From: Promethearchaeota archaeon | GTDB taxonomy: Archaea > Asgardarchaeota > Lokiarchaeia > Sigynarchaeales > SOKP01 | Length of the DNA: 26,867 nucleotides | Assembly (NCBI GenBank): GCA_019057975.1 | Contig: JAHLWJ010000020.1 | Span: forward strand, 1-26,867 | Direction of reading: 5' to 3' | Shown here: positions 23,127-26,867 of the stretch, one piece after another | Numbering within the stretch: the first letter of the stretch is position 1 | Layout: each line of letters opens with the position of its first letter | Program-made: the position numbers and the translations under genes | The notes under the pieces: model-generated | Database searches by the model: none | What the model saw: the letters and a program-made list of their open reading frames with translations, nothing else | What the model was told of the DNA's origin: nothing

Positions 23127-24869
23127 ATTGAACTTAATATAGAAGATATTAAATTAGAGGATTCAGAAAAAGGAATTAAAACTCTCAAATTACCTGAGTT
23201 AACAGAAAGAGAAAAAAATATCATTAACCCTATAGTAGCACCCACATCAGGATTAAGGATTCAAATTTGTGATATCATAGAAGAAAACAAAAGATACTAT
23301 CTCCCAAATAGGAAGCTCTTTTTATTTTTAAGAGTCTTTAAAGCAATTAGTCAGCATTACATAGAATTAAGAGGTAATCAAAATTTAAAGGTCTTGATCG
23401 TATCTGACAATCGTCCAAGTAAAAGTTTATTATTGCATTATTGTTCCGAAATCTTTGCTTATGATGGATTTCAGATATATCATCAGCAAGATTCTCCAAA
23501 TGAATCCAAAGTATCTTCTCCATATGGTGCTGCATCTGTAGCTTTATATGAGGATATTAATCTTATTATTGTCCTTACAGCAAGTCATAACGAATTATCT
23601 TGGAATGGGATTAAATTCTATATTGAATATCCTATGCCTATGTCTGGCAGAATATTTAAAGATATATCTAGAAGAGCGTTAAATTACAAAGAAATTTATC
23701 TGAAAACAGATTATAACGCTATCCAGATTGATACAATCAAAAAGAATAATGATTATGTGAAAAAATTATTATCTGGAGTATTAGAAATTACAAGCATTAA
23801 GGGTAAAAATATAGTTATTTGGCCTTATTTAGGCAAAGCTCGAGGTATTGTTGATTTATTTAAAGATTACGGAGCTAATGTTATATTAATCGAAGAAGAA
23901 ATTAATCCTCCTAATCCTATAAAAATAATTCATGAAAAAAAACTAAAGGATGCGATGGAACAAAGTAATTCTACAATTGCCTTACTGCTCGATGCTGACA
24001 GAGATAGAATTGCATTGTATGTGAAGCAAAATGGAGAATATTTTACTTATATCCCAAATGAAATATATTCAGCAATGCACAATATCCTAGCTAAAGAATT
24101 TGGTAAAAAAATTATAAATGTTAGAACGATTCCAAGTGATTTACGCGGAGATCATACTAGTTTTTTAAATATTTTAACAGGTGTGGGTTACAAACATTTG
24201 GGTGTAATTATGTATTTTCTGTTCGGAGTAGAAGTTGAACAATCAAAAGTAGATACAGCAATTCTTTATTTGGAAGATCAAAATAAAGAATTAATCAAAA
24301 TAAATAATCCTGTTCCTCTGAAGCAAAAAATTTTAGAGCTAATGGAATTAGAAAACATAGATACTGAATCATTCTTAATGGTGTATTGGGAGGAATCTGG
24401 GGGGCATACTTTGAACATATTGAATGTTTCCAAAAATCCAGAAACCGGAGATGCTGAGTTCTCTACTGATTTACCAATAATTGCTGATAAATATCCCGTT
24501 CCCGCATTGGTCTTAATTACAGAACTTATCTGTCGTGGATTTGTCATTTCAGAATCAATTGATTGGTCGATTAAGGGGATAAACCGAACAATTCCAGCGA
24601 TTGATGAAGAAAAAATCAAAATTATGAAGAATTTTACAGAATTAGATGGAAAGACTATTGTAATTGGAGGGAAAGATTACCAGATTCATGCTTTATCTGA
24701 TAACAACAATAATATCGATATATACCAGTTAAAAAGTAAAGACTCTACTCTCTATTTTAGACCTAGCGGTACTGGCCCAAATGTTAGATTTTATATTTTT
24801 GGTAAAAGAGAAACTCATTTAGAAGAAATACATAAAGTAATGGAATATATTAAAAATAATTTCAAATAG
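23127..24869 (+). CDS. Phosphohexomutase (phosphomannomutase/phosphoglucomutase family) with a non-canonical start
   Basis: A roughly 580-aa alpha-D-phosphohexomutase with all four signature sites: catalytic Ser153 in LTASHN, the metal loop DADRDR (289-294), the sugar loop WEESGG (421-426) and the phosphate loop RPSGTGPNVRF (545-555). It interconverts sugar 1- and 6-phosphates for glycan or nucleotide-sugar synthesis in the cytoplasm. The first ordinary start in frame (TTG, 23394) would remove about 90 residues that clearly belong to the protein, including PTSGLR, the family's xGTSGLR motif. The frame is open back to a TAA at 23121-23123, yet contains no ATG, GTG or TTG. GGTGA (23114-23118) is 8 nt before an ATT at 23127 and 5 nt before a CTG at 23124, so one of these is the likely start. 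It is longer than the usual 450 aa. Confidence 0.85.
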   Translation: MELNIEDIKLEDSEKGIKTLKLPELTEREKNIINPIVAPTSGLRIQICDIIEENKRYYLPNRKLFLFLRVFKAISQHYIELRGNQNLKVLIVSDNRPSKSLLLHYCSEIFAYDGFQIYHQQDSPNESKVSSPYGAASVALYEDINLIIVLTASHNELSWNGIKFYIEYPMPMSGRIFKDISRRALNYKEIYLKTDYNAIQIDTIKKNNDYVKKLLSGVLEITSIKGKNIVIWPYLGKARGIVDLFKDYGANVILIEEEINPPNPIKIIHEKKLKDAMEQSNSTIALLLDADRDRIALYVKQNGEYFTYIPNEIYSAMHNILAKEFGKKIINVRTIPSDLRGDHTSFLNILTGVGYKHLGVIMYFLFGVEVEQSKVDTAILYLEDQNKELIKINNPVPLKQKILELMELENIDTESFLMVYWEESGGHTLNILNVSKNPETGDAEFSTDLPIIADKYPVPALVLITELICRGFVISESIDWSIKGINRTIPAIDEEKIKIMKNFTELDGKTIVIGGKDYQIHALSDNNNNIDIYQLKSKDSTLYFRPSGTGPNVRFYIFGKRETHLEEIHKVMEYIKNNFK

Positions 24870-25125
24870 ATTCTATTGGTACTATAGAGAATTAATTCAA
24901 TATAAAACTAAAAAACAAGGTCAAAGAGAAAGCAAAGAATTATATATCTAATTCTGATATATCGAAAACTTTAATATTAATAAATAATAAGTATAGAATT
25001 ATATTTTAAAAAATATTTAAATAGAACATATTTGATAACATTTTTATAAAAAAAAGAGATGAGGATTAATTCCTCATAATCTTAAATAAAACTTAAAAAA
25101 AAAACAAAAAAGAGTAAATAAGAAC
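24870..25125 (+). promoter_or_regulatory. Promoter region of the FtsX-like permease with TATA box and palindrome
   Basis: A TATA box reads TTTTTATAAA at 25041-25050. A perfect 7-bp inverted repeat, ATGAGGA (25059-25065) and TCCTCAT (25071-25077) around TTAAT, spans the predicted transcription start near 25072. A dimeric regulator bound there would block polymerase; alternatively it forms a small 5' hairpin. The remaining leader of about 50 nt is A-rich with no good Shine-Dalgarno sequence before the ATG at 25126. Nothing else is apparent in 24870-25035 beyond AT-rich sequence. Confidence 0.5.
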
Positions 25126-26867
25126 ATGGGTGCAATACTAAAAATCGCGTTACGTAATATGAAAAGACGTAAAGTTCGCTATATTCTGACAACAATTACC
25201 CTTGTCATCAGTGTTGCTTTGTTTGGGGGGGTAATGATTGTTTCTGACTCATTCCAAGTAATGATGCTAGACACTATTGATAAACAAATGGGTACAGCAG
25301 ACATTCTCATTAGATCTGCCAATAGTACTGATGGGTGGTTTGACCCCAATGAAATTAATAACGAAATCGAAGATATAAAACACCTTGATTATATAGCTTA
25401 TAGAATTTCTGGCTTTAATGTTCATGTTAGCGCAACTGATAGTGGAAACCAAGTAGATAATAGTACTAGAACAAGGATAAATGGCATTGATCATCTAGAT
25501 CCAGATGAACGAAAATTAGGTGCGGATCCTTATATAATAGATTCAATTAATGATGGAGATTCGATTGAAGAACTTCTTGAATATGTTGACCCTATTAATA
25601 ATGACAGCGTATTAGTTATTTCAGAATCATTAAAAATCCAATTAGGAAAAAGTTTTGAAGTAGGTGATAGTATATGGATTTTTCCTGTCAATGGCTCATT
25701 ACTTGGGCATAATCCGTTAAATACAGGAACATGGCTTGAATATACGGTTGCTGCAATTATACGGGATATTGGTGAAGCTCGTGATTTCGATCCGGAAAAC
25801 CCATCAGATTCCTCAATGTTTTCACAAGGGCCGGGAATATTTTCAAATATCAATATTGCACATGAACTAGTAGATGGCATGAAAAATCATACTGGTGAGT
25901 ATAATTTGGGTGTTGTTGGATGTGATGATATATACAGTGTTTCTTATGTTGCAGAAAAAATTGAAAACAATTTAGACGCTCTTAATGATGGACGAGATTG
26001 GAGGATTAATGATTTAAAATCAGACAGTATAGATATGGTAGAAACCACAATGAGCACGATGCGTACTATGTTTATGATGTTTGGGATTATTTCACTAGTA
26101 CTTTCAATTATACTAATGATGAATATCTTTAACATTATTAAAAAAGAACAAGAATACGAGACAGGCATGTTCCAAGCAATAGGAGCATCTAAATCTGAAA
26201 CTTTTAAGATGTTCTTAACTCAAGGGATAGTAATGGGGGTAATTGGAGCGTCAATAGGGACAGTATTTTCCTACTTTATATCTTATGTAATCTTTTCAAT
26301 AACCTTACAGACTATTCAAAGCATTGCAGCTCAAATGGGGGGATTTTCAATTTCAGATTTTACAGTTGTTTTATATCCAGTAACTTTAATAATTACATTT
26401 GTAATAGGGCTAATTTCTTGTATTATCGCTTCACTTTACCCTAGTTGGAAAGCAAGTCGTAAACCCATTATTGAAAATTTAAATCCTATTGAAGAAAAGA
26501 CTAAAAGGGAGAAAAAACATATTTGGAGAAGACTTATTTTCTTTATTTTAGGAGGATTACTTATTTTATCTGGGTTTTGGCTCATGTATTCCACTTCTGG
26601 AACAACAACCGATGTTCAGACAGCTCCAGGTCCTCCTCAAGGAATGGTTTTGTCAATGTTTGCTCCTCTATTAATCTTGTTTGGGATCATTTGGTTATTA
26701 GCACTTAGCATTAAACCACTTAATAAAGCCTTTGTATTCTTGTTTTCTCCATACCTTCGAAAAACAAAACTACTAACTGAAAAGAATATATTAAGACATC
26801 GAAGGAGGACGACTCTTACCTTTGCAATGATCGCAATAACAACAAGTTTTCTTATTGGGATGAGTGT
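25126..26867 (+). CDS. FtsX/MacB-type ABC transporter permease (3' end outside the window)
   Basis: An open frame from an ATG to the end of the window (580 codons, no stop), so partial. The start (ALRNMKRRKVRYILTTITLV) with a first helix at about 18-40 is typical of FtsX-like permeases. A large extracytoplasmic domain follows (about 41-305), MacB-PCD-like with SVLVISESLKIQLGKSFEVGD. Helices come at about 312-335, 361-395 and 414-440, with the signature EYETGMFQAIGASKSE between the first two and PSWKASRKPIIENL after the third. Two more helices (467-491, 507-530) lead to TEKNILRHRRRTTLTF, which repeats the N-terminal motif. It is thus a two-unit (LolCE/YtrF-like) permease. A cognate ATPase would be expected just downstream. 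The probable role is lipid or peptide efflux or mechanotransmission; the substrate is unknown. Confidence 0.85.
   Translation, partial: MGAILKIALRNMKRRKVRYILTTITLVISVALFGGVMIVSDSFQVMMLDTIDKQMGTADILIRSANSTDGWFDPNEINNEIEDIKHLDYIAYRISGFNVHVSATDSGNQVDNSTRTRINGIDHLDPDERKLGADPYIIDSINDGDSIEELLEYVDPINNDSVLVISESLKIQLGKSFEVGDSIWIFPVNGSLLGHNPLNTGTWLEYTVAAIIRDIGEARDFDPENPSDSSMFSQGPGIFSNINIAHELVDGMKNHTGEYNLGVVGCDDIYSVSYVAEKIENNLDALNDGRDWRINDLKSDSIDMVETTMSTMRTMFMMFGIISLVLSIILMMNIFNIIKKEQEYETGMFQAIGASKSETFKMFLTQGIVMGVIGASIGTVFSYFISYVIFSITLQTIQSIAAQMGGFSISDFTVVLYPVTLIITFVIGLISCIIASLYPSWKASRKPIIENLNPIEEKTKREKKHIWRRLIFFILGGLLILSGFWLMYSTSGTTTDVQTAPGPPQGMVLSMFAPLLILFGIIWLLALSIKPLNKAFVFLFSPYLRKTKLLTEKNILRHRRRTTLTFAMIAITTSFLIGMS

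Noticed and set aside
23394..24869. Phosphohexomutase starting at the TTG at 23394
   Set aside because: This start would cut off PTSGLR and about 90 residues of domain 1 that are open and protein-like upstream. There is no ribosome binding site before this TTG.
1..26867. CRISPR arrays, insertion sequences, tRNA or rRNA genes
   Set aside because: No spaced repeats, transposase motifs, terminal inverted repeats or tRNA T-loop/acceptor patterns were found on reading both strands.

Overview
This AT-rich window most likely comes from an Asgard archaeon (Promethearchaeota, Lokiarchaeia-like). The assignment is an inference. It rests on a Rab/Ras-like small GTPase, a second small GTPase fused to a longin-like N-terminal domain, an MCT-1/Tma20-type PUA protein, archaeal TATA boxes 20-30 nt before starts or probable transcription starts, frequent TTG starts, and strictly anaerobic enzymes (a glycyl radical enzyme, cobalamin/Fe-S reductase-like proteins and polyferredoxin-type proteins). 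I saw no rRNA, tRNA, CRISPR array or insertion sequence.

Layout. (1) 18-6110, minus strand: a hydroxyproline-dehydratase-type glycyl radical enzyme (HypD), then two overlapping genes for a heterodimeric ABC exporter with one degenerate and one catalytic ATP site. (2) 6178-12086, plus strand: a twice-repeated pair of a QueG/reductive-dehalogenase-like Fe-S protein followed by a cytoplasmic formylglycine-type sulfatase, with a polytopic membrane protein between the pairs. The gene junction inside the two pairs is conserved in spacing and sequence. (3) 12420-14914: a tandem duplication of an extended-SDR reductase. The copies share a perfectly identical 201-bp block inside otherwise diverged sequence, and a decayed GNAT-acetyltransferase remnant lies between them. 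(4) 14955-17842: a minus-strand regulator-like polyferredoxin with a striking CCCCDCCC motif, divergent from a tryptophanase-like PLP lyase. (5) 18.0-19.1 kb: small unknown genes and an AT-rich stretch with no clear gene. (6) 19.1-23.0 kb: an information-processing and GTPase cluster with an unknown 99-aa protein, the MCT-1-like PUA protein, a 2H phosphoesterase, the Rab-like GTPase, a 44-aa single-pass membrane protein, a coiled-coil protein and the longin-GTPase fusion. (7) 23.1 kb to the end: a phosphohexomutase that appears to begin at a non-canonical ATT (or CTG) codon, then the 5' part of a large FtsX/MacB-type permease that runs off the window behind a TATA box and a palindrome.

How the genes may work together. 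HypD and the tryptophanase-like lyase fit an anaerobic, amino-acid-fermenting lifestyle. The paired Fe-S reductase and sulfatase genes suggest a catabolic or detoxifying route in which a sulfated organic substrate is desulfated inside the cell and also reduced. The two GTPases, the coiled-coil protein and the 44-aa membrane peptide are candidates for a membrane-associated GTPase module of the kind of interest in Asgard cell biology. The strongest items for a second look are the repeated Fe-S/sulfatase module, the longin-GTPase fusion with its small neighbours, the non-canonical start of the phosphohexomutase, the gene-conversion-like block, and the Cys-rich regulator-like ferredoxin.
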